Origin: Thiorhodovibrio litoralis
GTDB taxonomy: Bacteria > Pseudomonadota > Gammaproteobacteria > Chromatiales > Chromatiaceae
Length of the DNA: 64,000 bases
Reading direction: 5' to 3'
NCBI RefSeq assembly: GCF_033954455.1
Contig: NZ_CP121473.1
Span: forward strand, 806,001-870,000
The notes below the pieces were generated by a model. The model worked only from the letters and a program-made list of their open reading frames with translations. It did not search any database and was not told the origin of the DNA. Every line of letters starts with the position of its first letter. The stretch's first letter is position 1. Of the stretch, positions 1-8,932 are shown piece after piece. The translations under genes and the position numbers were made by a program.

Positions 1-2
1 TT

Positions 3-386
3 TTCATGGAGGACATGCAGCGCGAGCCCCAGGCGAGCATCGACGCGGTGCTGGAATTTCTCGGACTGCCAGCGGATTATCAGCCGCCAAATCTCGGCAA
101 GGTGTATCACAAGGGCGGCGGGCGTCAGCTCATCCCCAATGCCTGGCGCGAGGCGCTCAAGCGCAACGGCGTCTTTCGCGCGGTCTGGGACCGGGTGCCG
201 CCACGCACTCGCGGCATCATCAACTATTGGTACGATCAGCTCAATGTGCGCAAGGGCAAGGGGGCCGGGATCGTCGCGCCCACACCGGAGACGCGCCAGC
301 GGCTGGCGGAGCATTTCGCCCCCGATGTGCGCCAGGTCGAGGAACTCGCCGGCAAGCCGGCGCCTTGGGCCGATTTCGCGCAATGA
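3..386 (+). CDS. Sulfotransferase family protein, C-terminal fragment (5' end outside window)
   Basis: The frame is open from the left edge, so only about the last 127 residues are present. The tail FAPDVRQVEELAGKPAPW, with an earlier segment on the FLGLP pattern, is typical of the C-terminal end of PAPS-dependent sulfotransferases that modify polysaccharides or lipids; the PAPS-binding loop would lie upstream of the window. It ends 13 bases before a glycosyltransferase gene on the same strand, which suggests a shared role in decorating a surface polysaccharide. The family call rests on the C-terminal pattern only. Confidence 0.6.
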   Translation, partial: FMEDMQREPQASIDAVLEFLGLPADYQPPNLGKVYHKGGGRQLIPNAWREALKRNGVFRAVWDRVPPRTRGIINYWYDQLNVRKGKGAGIVAPTPETRQRLAEHFAPDVRQVEELAGKPAPWADFAQ

Positions 387-399
387 AGCAGGTGGGCGC

Positions 400-2061
400 A
401 TGAATCAGAACAACCAGCCATCGGGCCAGGTCACACTCATCCTCGGGATTCCGGTCGATGATCTGACCCCGGAGCTGGTGGTCGAGCGTACCCTGGCCTT
501 GATTGCAGCCTATCGCCGGGATGGTCGGGCGCGCCAGATCGTCACCGTCAATGTGGATTTTCTGACCAATGCCCTCGGCTGGACGCCCTGGTCGGCGCCG
601 CGCCACCCGGAGCTGCTGGAGATTCTGCGCCGCGCCGATCTGGTCACCGCCGACGGCATGCCGGTGGTGTGGCTCGCGCGGCTGCTGGGTACCCCGCTGC
701 GCGGTCGCGTCACCGGGGCCGATCTGGTCCCGGCGCTGGCCGCCGCGCTGGCGCGGAGCGGGCAATCGCTCTACCTGCTTGGCGGACGTGGCGAGGTCGG
801 GCAGCAGGCGGCGGATAAACTGGTGGCGGAGCATCCCGATCTGCGCATCGCCGGCGTGCATTCGCCCTTCGTGCAGACCGAGGGCGAGGCCATGCTGCTG
901 TCGGATGAGGAAGACGCCGAGATCGTCGCGCGCATCAATGCCGTCGAGCCGGATGTGCTGCTGATCGGCTTCGGCAACCCCAAGCAGGAGATCTGGTTTC
1001 ACCGCAATCGCCACCGGCTCAAGGCCGGGGTCAGCATCGGCATCGGCGGCACCTTTGAGTTCATCGTCGGGCGGGTGGCGCGCGCGCCCGTGTGGATGCA
1101 GCGCACCGGTCTGGAGTGGATCTGGCGCATCAGCCAGGACCCGAAACGCCTGTGGAAGCGCTATGCCGTTGGCTTCGCCAAGCTGGGCGTGATGACCGTG
1201 CCGCTGGTGGCGCATTATCACCTGCAACGCCGGCTTCAGGGCCTGCGTCAAAGATGGCGAAAATCCCGGACTGACCAGGCAAGTGCTGACCGCGCGAACC
1301 CTGATCTGACGAACCAGACGCGGGCACCAGCGCCGCAACAGGACGCCACCCTCGCGGCCGATGCCGCTGCCGCATCCCGACGCCGAATGCTGCTTTTGCC
1401 CGAGGTCGCCGATGCCGCCTGGGTCAAGACCCAACAGCCTCAAGCCGACACCCCGGATCAGGCCGAGCTGGTGGTGGATTTCACTCAGGTCCGCTTTCTG
1501 GATTCGAGCGCGCTCGGTTATCTCGCCCGCCTGTGGAAGTCGCGCCAGAATGCCGGTGCACCCGTTCGCGCCGAGGGACTCGAACGGACCCCGGCGGCCA
1601 GTCTGCTGAAAATGACCCGAACCTGGGATCTGTTCAAACAGGGCATTGCCACCGTGGCGGACGCGGACCAGCCCGTGGCGAACCAAGATCCGCAAGCCTC
1701 CAAAATCCCCGGCATCGCCGACTGGCAGTTCTCCCTGGCCGAGTCTCCAGATATCGCCATTGCCATGCCCGGCAACCGACTGGACGCGGACCGGGCCCGA
1801 CGCCTGGACCTGGATGCCTTGGCCGCGCAACTCGGCAACCGGCATCTGCTGCTCGACCTCAGCGACCTGGCCTTTATTGACAGCACCGGGCTTGGCGCCC
1901 TGTTCCGCCTGCAACGCAAGCTCCAAGGGCATGACCGTCGGCTGCTCCTGTGCGCGCCACAACCAGCGGTGCGTCAGTTGCTGGATATTACCCGCCTGAC
2001 CGCCTTGTTCGAGCTGGCTGCGAACCGCGAACAGGCGCTGCGCCGCTTGGAGACGGCCTGA
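400..2061 (+). CDS. WecG/TagA/CpsF-family glycosyltransferase fused to two STAS domains
   Basis: About 553 residues. Residues 1-250 form a WecG/TagA/CpsF glycosyltransferase (VTVNVDFLTNA, ADLVTADGMPVVWLARLLG, GFGNPKQEIW, GIGGTFEFIVG); this family adds ManNAc-type sugars to lipid-linked intermediates at the inner membrane. A linker follows, then two STAS domains carrying the phosphorylatable serine motif (FLDSSALG and FIDSTGLG). STAS domains normally serve as anti-sigma antagonists, so this enzyme may itself be a target of the phosphatase and RsbW-like kinase encoded just downstream. The start at 400 was chosen because the glycosyltransferase homology begins there; a longer open frame upstream overlaps the sulfotransferase. 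The stop overlaps the next start (TGATG), so the two genes are translationally coupled. The domain calls are firm; the regulatory role is inference. Confidence 0.85.
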   Translation: MNQNNQPSGQVTLILGIPVDDLTPELVVERTLALIAAYRRDGRARQIVTVNVDFLTNALGWTPWSAPRHPELLEILRRADLVTADGMPVVWLARLLGTPLRGRVTGADLVPALAAALARSGQSLYLLGGRGEVGQQAADKLVAEHPDLRIAGVHSPFVQTEGEAMLLSDEEDAEIVARINAVEPDVLLIGFGNPKQEIWFHRNRHRLKAGVSIGIGGTFEFIVGRVARAPVWMQRTGLEWIWRISQDPKRLWKRYAVGFAKLGVMTVPLVAHYHLQRRLQGLRQRWRKSRTDQASADRANPDLTNQTRAPAPQQDATLAADAAAASRRRMLLLPEVADAAWVKTQQPQADTPDQAELVVDFTQVRFLDSSALGYLARLWKSRQNAGAPVRAEGLERTPAASLLKMTRTWDLFKQGIATVADADQPVANQDPQASKIPGIADWQFSLAESPDIAIAMPGNRLDADRARRLDLDALAAQLGNRHLLLDLSDLAFIDSTGLGALFRLQRKLQGHDRRLLLCAPQPAVRQLLDITRLTALFELAANREQALRRLETA

Positions 2062-3347
2062 TGAGAACCCCGATGCGGATTCTGGTCGTTGATGACGATG
2101 CCTGGATGCGCCAGGCGCTGGTGGCCATGCTCAACGCCTGGGACTATGAGCCTCTGGAGGCCGCTGATGGCGAAGAGGCCTGGGCGATGCTGCGGCAGAA
2201 TCCGGTCAGTCTGGTGCTGTGCGACTGGATGATGCCCAAGCTCGATGGCGTTGAGCTGTGCCGGCGGCTGCGCGCCGCCGACTGGCCGCACTACATCTAT
2301 GTGATTTTGCTGACCGGCAAGGATCAAACCGCCGATCTGATCGCCGCCTTCGAAGCCGGCGCTGATGATTTTCACACCAAACCGGTCAAGGCCGGCGAGC
2401 TGCGGGTGCGCATTCGCGCCGCGCGGCGCGTGCTCGACCTGGAGCGCGCCCTGGTCGCGCGCAACGGCGAACTCCAAGGCATGAACCGGGCGCTCGCTGC
2501 CAGTCAGGAGCGCATCCAGCGTGACCTGCAAGCGGCGGCGGAAATTCAGCGCGATTTGCTGCCACACTCAGCCGCGCTCGGTCTCCCGGTGCGTCTGGCT
2601 TGGTCGCTGATGCCCGCCGATGAACTGGCCGGTGACAGTTTCAATGTCTTTGCCTTCGACGAGCGCTATCTGGGCTTCTACGTCATCGACGTGTCCGGCC
2701 ACGGCGTACCGGCCGCCATGCTCTCGGTGCATCTCGCGCGCACCCTGGCCCCGGAGCCCCGTCCGGACAGCCTGGTGCGTCGCCCGGAGGCACCCGCGCA
2801 AAAATCGCCCGGGCGCCTGCGCTTTGGTCGCGGAACAAACGTGAGTGACGCGCCGCTCTATCGCGCGCCGGTGGAGGTGCTGACGCGGCTTAATCAGAGC
2901 CTGCTCGATGATGATCGCGGCAGTCTCTATTTCACGATGATTTATGGCATCCTCGACACCGTTACTGGCCAAGGCGAGCTGTGCCAGGCCGGGCACCCCT
3001 ATCCGTTGATCTGCCGCGCCGATGGCCAGGTGGAACAGCTGGGCGAAGGCGGTTTCCCGGTCGGCCTGCTGCCAGATGCCGAGTACGATGCCGTCGCTTT
3101 CAGCCTCGCGCCCGGCGAGCGGCTGTTGCTCTATTCCGACGGCGCGACCGAGTGCTTCGACGCCGAACAGGTGGCCTTCGGCGATGACCGGCTGCGCGCG
3201 GCCCTGGCCGCCGGGTGCGAACAGCCGCTGGAGCGGATGGTCAGCGGTATCGAGCAGGCATTGCGCGACTGGCAATGCCAGGATGCATCGACGCAGGCAG
3301 CGGGTTTTGGCGATGATGTATCACTGCTGGCGATTGAGCGCGCGTGA
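2061..3347 (+). CDS. Response regulator with PP2C/SpoIIE-type phosphatase output (RsbU-like)
   Basis: 428 residues. An N-terminal receiver domain (ILVVDDD, phospho-acceptor Asp in CDWMMPKLDG, Lys in TKPV) is followed by a coiled linker around residues 130-170 and a PPM/SpoIIE phosphatase domain (VIDVSGHGVPAAML, QAGHPYPLI, LLLYSDGATECF). Proteins of this build dephosphorylate STAS antagonists in partner-switching pathways. Its start overlaps the stop of the STAS-bearing glycosyltransferase, and a stand-alone STAS protein and an RsbW-like kinase follow, so the substrates are probably those STAS domains. The receiver would make the phosphatase depend on a histidine kinase, possibly the hybrid kinase at 5317. 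Confidence 0.88.
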   Translation: MRTPMRILVVDDDAWMRQALVAMLNAWDYEPLEAADGEEAWAMLRQNPVSLVLCDWMMPKLDGVELCRRLRAADWPHYIYVILLTGKDQTADLIAAFEAGADDFHTKPVKAGELRVRIRAARRVLDLERALVARNGELQGMNRALAASQERIQRDLQAAAEIQRDLLPHSAALGLPVRLAWSLMPADELAGDSFNVFAFDERYLGFYVIDVSGHGVPAAMLSVHLARTLAPEPRPDSLVRRPEAPAQKSPGRLRFGRGTNVSDAPLYRAPVEVLTRLNQSLLDDDRGSLYFTMIYGILDTVTGQGELCQAGHPYPLICRADGQVEQLGEGGFPVGLLPDAEYDAVAFSLAPGERLLLYSDGATECFDAEQVAFGDDRLRAALAAGCEQPLERMVSGIEQALRDWQCQDASTQAAGFGDDVSLLAIERA

Positions 3348-3392
3348 GGACCCGGGAATCATCGGTTCTTCAGGAATGGTTGCATCCTAACG

Positions 3393-3442
3393 CTCATGGT
3401 CACGGCCACCCCGAAGGATGAGGCCTGTCGTTTCACGGTAAC
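3393..3442. repeat. Dispersed intergenic repeat, copy 1
   Basis: A stretch of about 50 bases starting CTCATGGTCACGGCCACC matches 25917-25966 at roughly three quarters of positions, including TTCACGG near its end. It lies in the 196-base gap between the phosphatase and STAS genes. Its function is unknown; it could be the relic of a small mobile element. Confidence 0.5.
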
Positions 3443-3543
3443 GAACGAATCTCGGCAGCCGGGTTTCGGAATCAGAGCTTAGAATCCGAGGTCCATAATC
3501 CGGGTTCACGACTTAAGTCTCGCCACAAGAGAATGTCTAACTG

Positions 3544-3900
3544 ATGGACGATCTGCAGCGCAAAGACTATCCACAGGCGCGGGTCATTCGCCTGAACATG
3601 GGCCGGCTGACGGCGAGCAGCGCGGCCAAGGTGCTGGCGCGGGTGCGCGCGGCGGGCGAGGGCGCCCCGGCGCTGATCGTCGATCTCAGTGAGGTCGAGT
3701 TCATGGACAGCACCGCCATCGGCGAGTTGGTGGTGCTGACCCGTCGGCTGCGCGAGGCCGGCCAGCCCTATTGCCTGGCTGAACTCAGACCGCCGCTGAT
3801 GAGTCTGGCGCGCCTGATGCGCCTGGAGCGCGCGCTGGCCTTCTGCGACAGCGTCGACACCGCGCTCGCCAGCTTTGCCAAGCCGGCGCCCCAAGGTTGA
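3544..3900 (+). CDS. STAS-domain anti-sigma factor antagonist
   Basis: 118 residues making one STAS domain, with the phospho-serine motif FMDSTAIGELV at about residues 55-65 and a C-terminal helix typical of SpoIIAA/RsbV. By analogy it binds an RsbW-like kinase when unphosphorylated, is phosphorylated by it and released, and is reset by a PP2C phosphatase. All three partner types sit side by side here, which makes the role convincing. No clear Shine-Dalgarno sequence beyond AGAGAA was seen upstream. The output target is not evident because no sigma factor gene is adjacent. Confidence 0.85.
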   Translation: MDDLQRKDYPQARVIRLNMGRLTASSAAKVLARVRAAGEGAPALIVDLSEVEFMDSTAIGELVVLTRRLREAGQPYCLAELRPPLMSLARLMRLERALAFCDSVDTALASFAKPAPQG

Positions 3901-3925
3901 CGGCATGAGCGTTGACGGCATGAGC
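3896..3925 (+). repeat. Perfect 15-base tandem duplication creating two in-frame start codons
   Basis: GTTGACGGCATGAGC occurs at 3896-3910 and again at 3911-3925. The first copy carries the stop codon of the STAS gene; both copies carry an ATG in frame with the RsbW-like kinase (3905 and 3920). The duplication adds five residues to the N-terminus. Confidence 0.9.
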
Positions 3926-4360
3926 GCGGCATCGCTTGAGTCTTGCCATGAACTGCGCCTGGAGATCGACAGCCGGCTTGAATGCGTCACGCCCCTTGGC
4001 ATTTGCCTGCATGCCCTGGCGAAGCAACTCGGCTTCGATGACATGAACGCCTATCAGATTCAAACCTGCTGCGTCGAGGCCATTAACAACGCCATCATCC
4101 ACGCTTACGCGGGCGAGCCCGGCCACCCGGTGCGCGTGCATTGGCAAACGCAAGGCGATGAGCTGATCATCGAGATCCAGGATCGCGGCCGCGCCATGAC
4201 CACCCCGCCGCCCGAGCACGAGCCCGCCCCCGATGCCGAGAACGGCCGCGGCTGGTGGATCATGCGCCAATGGATGGATAGCGCCGAGTATCGCGACCGA
4301 GGCGAGCTTCATGGCGTCCGGCTGCGCCGCCGCATCGACGGCCTTGGGAATCGCGCCTGA
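3905..4360 (+). CDS. RsbW/SpoIIAB-type ATP-binding regulatory kinase
   Basis: 151 residues from the ATG at 3905, which has AAGG eight bases upstream; the alternative ATG at 3920 comes from a tandem duplication. It has the GHKL ATPase motifs: N-box VEAINNAIIHA, G1-like IEIQDRGRAM and G2-like GRGWWIMRQWMD. This family phosphorylates STAS antagonists on serine and sequesters a partner. The G1 box is slightly unusual, with Ala-Met instead of Gly-Met, but the Asp is kept. It completes the set phosphatase, STAS, kinase. The sequestered target is unknown and could be a sigma factor elsewhere or the STAS-fused glycosyltransferase at 400. Confidence 0.85.
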   Translation: MSVDGMSAASLESCHELRLEIDSRLECVTPLGICLHALAKQLGFDDMNAYQIQTCCVEAINNAIIHAYAGEPGHPVRVHWQTQGDELIIEIQDRGRAMTTPPPEHEPAPDAENGRGWWIMRQWMDSAEYRDRGELHGVRLRRRIDGLGNRA

Positions 4361-4457
4361 ACAGGTTCCACCCGTGACCATGGCGATCACAACGCGCCAG
4401 GGTCCCATCTGGGTCGGATATCGGATATTCACCAGCATTTGCTAGCCGCTTACCTCC

Positions 4458-5312
4458 ATGCATGCCAACCTCCACCGTCCGCGCCTGTCCCTTATCGCCC
4501 TGATACTCATTGCCCTGTGGTCTTTGTTTGCTGTGCAAGCCTGGGCTGAAGATACCTCACCACTGCGGTTCGGCGTGGTGCCCCAGCAGTCCGCCAGTCG
4601 CCTGGCCGCGCTCTGGGTGCCCCTGCTGACTGAGCTGGAGCAGCGCGGCGCACCAGCGCTGGTGTTTCGCACCGCCCCGGATATCCCGACCTTCGAGCGC
4701 CGTCTGGCGGCTGGCGAGTACGATCTCGCCTACATGAACCCTTATCACTACACGGTGTTCAGCCAGTCGCCCGGCTACCGTGCCTTCGCCAAGGCGCGTG
4801 ATCAACGGATTCAGGGGATTCTGGTTACCCGACGCGATAGCGACCTAACGGCCTTGAGCGATCTGGAGGGCGCTGATCTGGCCTTCCCGTCCCCGGCCGC
4901 CTTCGCCGCCAGTATTCTGACCCGCGCCAACCTCGCCAGCGCTGGCGTCAGCTTTCAGCCGCACTATGTCTCCTCGCACGACTCTGTCTATCGCGGGGTG
5001 GCCAAGGGGCTCTATCCGGCTGGCGGCGGGGTGGTGCGCACCTTTGAATCCGTGGCCCCGGACATTCGCGAGCAACTGCGGATTTTCTGGACCAGCGACG
5101 GCTACACCCCGCATGCCTTCGCCGCCCATCCACGTTTGTCGGAAGAGACAACCAGCGCCATTGCCACTGCCATGATCGGACTCTCCGAGGATGAGACCGG
5201 ACGGGCCCTGCTGGAGCCGCTGCGCCTGCCGGGGCTGGAAGCCGCCGAGGATGCCGACTGGGATGATGTGCGCGCGCTGGATATTCAGCTGCTCGACGAT
5301 CTGATCGAGTAA
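4458..5312 (+). CDS. PhnD-like periplasmic substrate-binding protein
   Basis: 284 residues with a signal peptide (hydrophobic LIALILIALWSLFAVQAWA, cut near AWA-E). The mature protein follows the phosphate/phosphite/phosphonate-binding PhnD pattern (LRFGVVPQQSA, YDLAYMNPYHYTVF, the serine-containing AFPSPAAFAAS, YVSSHDSVYRGVAKG). There is no ABC permease or ATPase nearby; four bases after its stop begins a membrane-bound hybrid histidine kinase. In this arrangement the binding protein usually serves as the periplasmic sensor subunit of the kinase rather than in import. The ligand cannot be told from sequence. Confidence 0.82.
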   Translation: MHANLHRPRLSLIALILIALWSLFAVQAWAEDTSPLRFGVVPQQSASRLAALWVPLLTELEQRGAPALVFRTAPDIPTFERRLAAGEYDLAYMNPYHYTVFSQSPGYRAFAKARDQRIQGILVTRRDSDLTALSDLEGADLAFPSPAAFAASILTRANLASAGVSFQPHYVSSHDSVYRGVAKGLYPAGGGVVRTFESVAPDIREQLRIFWTSDGYTPHAFAAHPRLSEETTSAIATAMIGLSEDETGRALLEPLRLPGLEAAEDADWDDVRALDIQLLDDLIE

Positions 5313-5316
5313 GCCC

Positions 5317-8300
5317 TTGAGCTTTCGGCTCAAAACCATCCTCGGCATCGCGCTCATCGAGAGCGCCCTGCTGCTGGTGCTGGTCCTCAGCACCCTCGGC
5401 TTTCTGCATTCCTCCAATCAGGAACAATTGCTGCAACGCTCGCGCACCATGACGCAGTTGTTCGCGGCCACCGCCAAGGACGCGGTGCTGGCCACCGATC
5501 TGGCCTCGCTCGATGATCTGGTGGTGGAAATGCTCGATCAGCCCGATGTGCGCTACGCCCGGGTGCGCGGTAATGACGCCATCCTGGCCGAGGCCGGCGA
5601 TCCGGAGGCGCTGGCGCGACTCTTTCGCGCCGATGCGGATCTGCGCGCGGTCGAGGATGGGATTCTTGATGTCAGCGCGGCGATTTTGGTCGGCGGTCAA
5701 GGCTTTGGCCGCGTCGAGCTGGGGCTGGCGACCAGCAATCTGCGCGCGGTGCTGGAGCGCGCGCGGCGCTGGACCATCAGCATCGCGGTGCTGGAGGTGC
5801 TGCTGGTGGCGATTTTCTCCTGGGTGCTGGGCACCTGGCTGACCTACCAGCTCAAACAACTGCGCGAAGCCTCCGAGACCATCGCGGAGCAGGGGCCGGG
5901 AGTGCAGCTTCCGGTGCGGGGGCGCGATGAGATTGCCACCGCCGCGCGGGCCTTTAATCGCATGTCCGCCCGTCTGGCCGACAGCTATCGCGACCTGACC
6001 GCCGCGCTCGATGAGGCGCGCCAGCTTGAGCAACGCGCGGCCCGCAACGAAGCCAAGAATGCCGCCACCCTGTCGGCCTCGCTCGATGCCATTGTCACTG
6101 CCGACGCGCACGGGCGCATTGTGGAGTTCAACGACAACGCCGCGCAGCTGTTCGGCTATGCGCCGGCCGAGGTCATTGGCGCCCCCATGGCCGAGATCAT
6201 CATCCCCGAGCGCATGCGCGCCGCTCACCAGCGCGGCATGGACAGGTACCTGAGCACTGGCGCGGGTCGGGTGCTCAACCGCCGGCTGCAACTGCCGGCA
6301 CGGCATCGCGATGGCCATGAGTTCACCGTGGAGCTGAACATCTCGCCCATCCAGACCGGGGACAGCACCCTGTTCACCAGCTTTATGCGCGACATCAGCG
6401 CCGAACAGGCGGCCGAGCGCGAGCTGCGCCTCGCCGCCCAGGTGCTGGAAGCCAATGAAGGCATCATGATCACCGATGTGAAGGGGCGCATTGTGCGCGT
6501 CAATCGCGCCTTCACCCGCATCACCGGCTACAGCGCCGAGGAAGCCCTGGGCCAGAATCCGCGCATGCTCGCCTCCGGTCGTCAGGATCGCGCCTTCTAC
6601 ACGGCTATGTGGCGCACCATCCGCGAGCAGGGACAATGGCGCGGCGAGATCGAGAACCGGCGCAAGGACGGCGGCATTTATCCCGAGCTGCTGAGCATCA
6701 CGGCGGTGCGCGACGAGCAGGATCAGACCACTCACTATGTGGCGCACTTCTTCGACATCAGTGAGCGCAAGCAGACCGAGGAGCGGCTGCGCAAGGCGCG
6801 CGAGCAGGCCGAAGCCGCCAATGTGGCGAAAAGCCGGTTCCTGGCCACCATGAGCCACGAAATCCGCACCCCGCTCAATGCCATCATCGGCATGAATCAA
6901 TTGTTGCTTGAATCAGGCCTGAGCGCGGAACAGGCTCCCTTCGCGCGCTCGGCGGTCGATGGCGGACAGCTGTTGCTGGCCTTGCTCAACAATGTGCTGG
7001 ATTTTTCCAAGATCGAGGCCGGGCGCCTGACGCTGGAGCCGGAGTGGTTCGACCCACTTGCGACTGTCGAATCCGTCGTCGAGCTCTTCCGCAACGAAGC
7101 CGTCAGCCGGGGCGTCCAGTTGGCGATGCGCGCGGGTCCCGACATTCCTGCGCGCTGTTTCGGTGACCGTCTGCGCATCCAGCAGATTCTGACCAATCTG
7201 CTCGGCAACGCGGTCAAGTTTACCGAGCAGGGTGGTATCCGCGTCACGCTCGATTATCATCAGCCGACAGGCGCGACTGCGGACGCAGGTGCAGGCGCGG
7301 ATGCGAGCCCAGGGGGACGTTTGTACCTGGCTGTGCGCGACAGTGGCATCGGGCTGTCCCAGGCCGACCAGACTCGGCTGTTCGGTGAGTTCGTGCAGGC
7401 CGAGGACGGCGCCACCCGCCGCTATGGCGGCACTGGCCTGGGCCTGGCCATCAGCCAGAAACTCGCCCAACTGATGGGCGGGCAGATCCGCTGCGAGAGC
7501 GCGCCGGGTGTCGGCAGCACCTTCCGCGTCGAGCTGCCCATGGCGGCGAGCTTTGAGCAGCCCGCGGGCGCCGATCCGGGTGTGCCGACGGGGACAACTG
7601 GACCAACTTGCCCAAGTGGGCCGAATGCCTCGCTGTCCGCGAGGATGGCCCCCGGAATCGCCCCCGGAACCGCAAAAATCCTGTTGGTCGAGGACAATCC
7701 GCTCAATGTCGAGGTGACCCGCGCCGCGCTGCAACAATCGCAACATCAGGTCACCGTGGTGGGCAGCGGGCTCGATGCGCTGACCCAGGTCGAGCAAGAC
7801 AGGTTCGACCTGATCCTGATGGACATCTCCATGCCCGGCATGGACGGACTCGAAGCCACTCGGCGCATTCGCGCCGGCCAGTCAGCCAATCGCGCTACTC
7901 CGATCATCGCCATGACCGCCAATGCCTTCGCCGAGGATCGCGAGCGTTGCGCACAGGCTGGCATGGACGATTTTCTCTCCAAACCAATCGACATTGGCAG
8001 GCTGCGCCAGCTCGCGAGTCAATGGCTAAGCCAATCAAAAACCATGCAAGACATGCCGCCAGACGCATCGTCAACGCCAGTCCAGCGTGCAGCTACAGAT
8101 GCCCCTGAGCCGATGTCGAACGCCGAGTCCGCAAACACCGCCAGGTCCGATCAGCTGACCGAAGCCGCGCAGCGCCCAATCTTGGAACAAGAGACGCTCA
8201 CCCAGCTCGCCGCGGATACCACCGCCGAGTTGCCGCGCAAGCTGGTGGACATGTTCCTGGGCGAAATCACCCAACGCGTCGAGGAACTAAACGCGCTGCG

Positions 8301-8523
8301 GGCCGCCGGCGACCTGGCCGCGCTCGGCGCTGCCGCGCATCGCATGAAAGGCAGCGCCGGCACCCTGGGCGCCGCCCGCCTGCATCAGACTGTGTTGCTT
8401 CTTGAGAAGGCCGGCAAGAGCGCGGACGCAGATCAGGCCGATCAGATCCTGGCCGCTTTGCAACCGACTGCCGCGGAAACAGCGCAAGCGCTATCCGAGT
8501 GGTTGTCCTCGGAGCGCGGGTGA
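5317..8523 (+). CDS. Hybrid sensor histidine kinase: HAMP-PAS-PAS-HisKA-HATPase-REC-Hpt
   Basis: 1068 residues, TTG start four bases after the PhnD-like gene. Membrane helices lie near residues 7-29 and 155-178 with a periplasmic domain between, then HAMP to about 225, two PAS domains (about 245-365 and 370-490), HisKA with [15 protein letters not shown], HATPase ([23 protein letters not shown]), a receiver with Asp in [14 protein letters not shown], and a C-terminal Hpt domain ([14 protein letters not shown]). This is a complete phosphorelay, so the phosphate can pass to a separate receiver such as the RR-phosphatase at 2061. The binding-protein gene just upstream probably supplies the input. 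Confidence 0.92.
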   Translation: MSFRLKTILGIALIESALLLVLVLSTLGFLHSSNQEQLLQRSRTMTQLFAATAKDAVLATDLASLDDLVVEMLDQPDVRYARVRGNDAILAEAGDPEALARLFRADADLRAVEDGILDVSAAILVGGQGFGRVELGLATSNLRAVLERARRWTISIAVLEVLLVAIFSWVLGTWLTYQLKQLREASETIAEQGPGVQLPVRGRDEIATAARAFNRMSARLADSYRDLTAALDEARQLEQRAARNEAKNAATLSASLDAIVTADAHGRIVEFNDNAAQLFGYAPAEVIGAPMAEIIIPERMRAAHQRGMDRYLSTGAGRVLNRRLQLPARHRDGHEFTVELNISPIQTGDSTLFTSFMRDISAEQAAERELRLAAQVLEANEGIMITDVKGRIVRVNRAFTRITGYSAEEALGQNPRMLASGRQDRAFYTAMWRTIREQGQWRGEIENRRKDGGIYPELLSITAVRDEQDQTTHYVAHFFDISERKQTEERLRKAREQAEAANVAKSRFLATMSHEIRTPLNAIIGMNQLLLESGLSAEQAPFARSAVDGGQLLLALLNNVLDFSKIEAGRLTLEPEWFDPLATVESVVELFRNEAVSRGVQLAMRAGPDIPARCFGDRLRIQQILTNLLGNAVKFTEQGGIRVTLDYHQPTGATADAGAGADASPGGRLYLAVRDSGIGLSQADQTRLFGEFVQAEDGATRRYGGTGLGLAISQKLAQLMGGQIRCESAPGVGSTFRVELPMAASFEQPAGADPGVPTGTTGPTCPSGPNASLSARMAPGIAPGTAKILLVEDNPLNVEVTRAALQQSQHQVTVVGSGLDALTQVEQDRFDLILMDISMPGMDGLEATRRIRAGQSANRATPIIAMTANAFAEDRERCAQAGMDDFLSKPIDIGRLRQLASQWLSQSKTMQDMPPDASSTPVQRAATDAPEPMSNAESANTARSDQLTEAAQRPILEQETLTQLAADTTAELPRKLVDMFLGEITQRVEELNALRAAGDLAALGAAAHRMKGSAGTLGAARLHQTVLLLEKAGKSADADQADQILAALQPTAAETAQALSEWLSSERG

Positions 8524-8932
8524 GCATGTTGCAATTCCGTGTGGGCCGCTCTTGAGTTTCCGCGCTGGAAAGAAGGCGGCTGACCGGCAAAAATCCGTTC
8601 GGCCGTTGGAAGTGACTGAGTCTGCGCTTACTTGAACACGCGAATTGTCGTGTTGGCCTCTATCGATAAATGCAGGCAGCCAGCTTTCAGGCGGAGCAAT
8701 ACAAAAACCAAATCCTGACGCTGCAGTAGCCGCAAATCTGTCGAGGCTGCTCCCAAAATGGTCCACGAACAACTGTCACGCAAAGTGAGCCGAGACCTTT
8801 ACGCCCGGTTTCGCTCAGGAACGGCCGCTCAGCCTTCACACTTTGGCAAGAGAAAACACATTATTCAGCAGATATTGGATCCAACAACTGGTCTTAGCCA
8901 GGCCAATGCGATGAGCTTCATTGCGCACTCTC
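8524..8932. other. Intergenic gap, 409 bases, nothing recognised
   Basis: This lies between the end of the hybrid kinase and the 3' end of the oppositely oriented PAS-CPBP gene. A short plus-strand open frame (8758-8991) exists but has no recognisable domain, runs into the opposing gene and lacks a ribosome site. No RNA gene or convincing terminator was seen. Confidence 0.5.

Noticed and set aside
4948-6900. A 650-residue open frame on the minus strand under the hybrid kinase, and similar long antisense frames at 241-1962 and 47610-49697
   Set aside because: They mirror high-GC coding DNA, show Arg/Gly/His-rich composition without domains, and lie fully opposite convincing genes.
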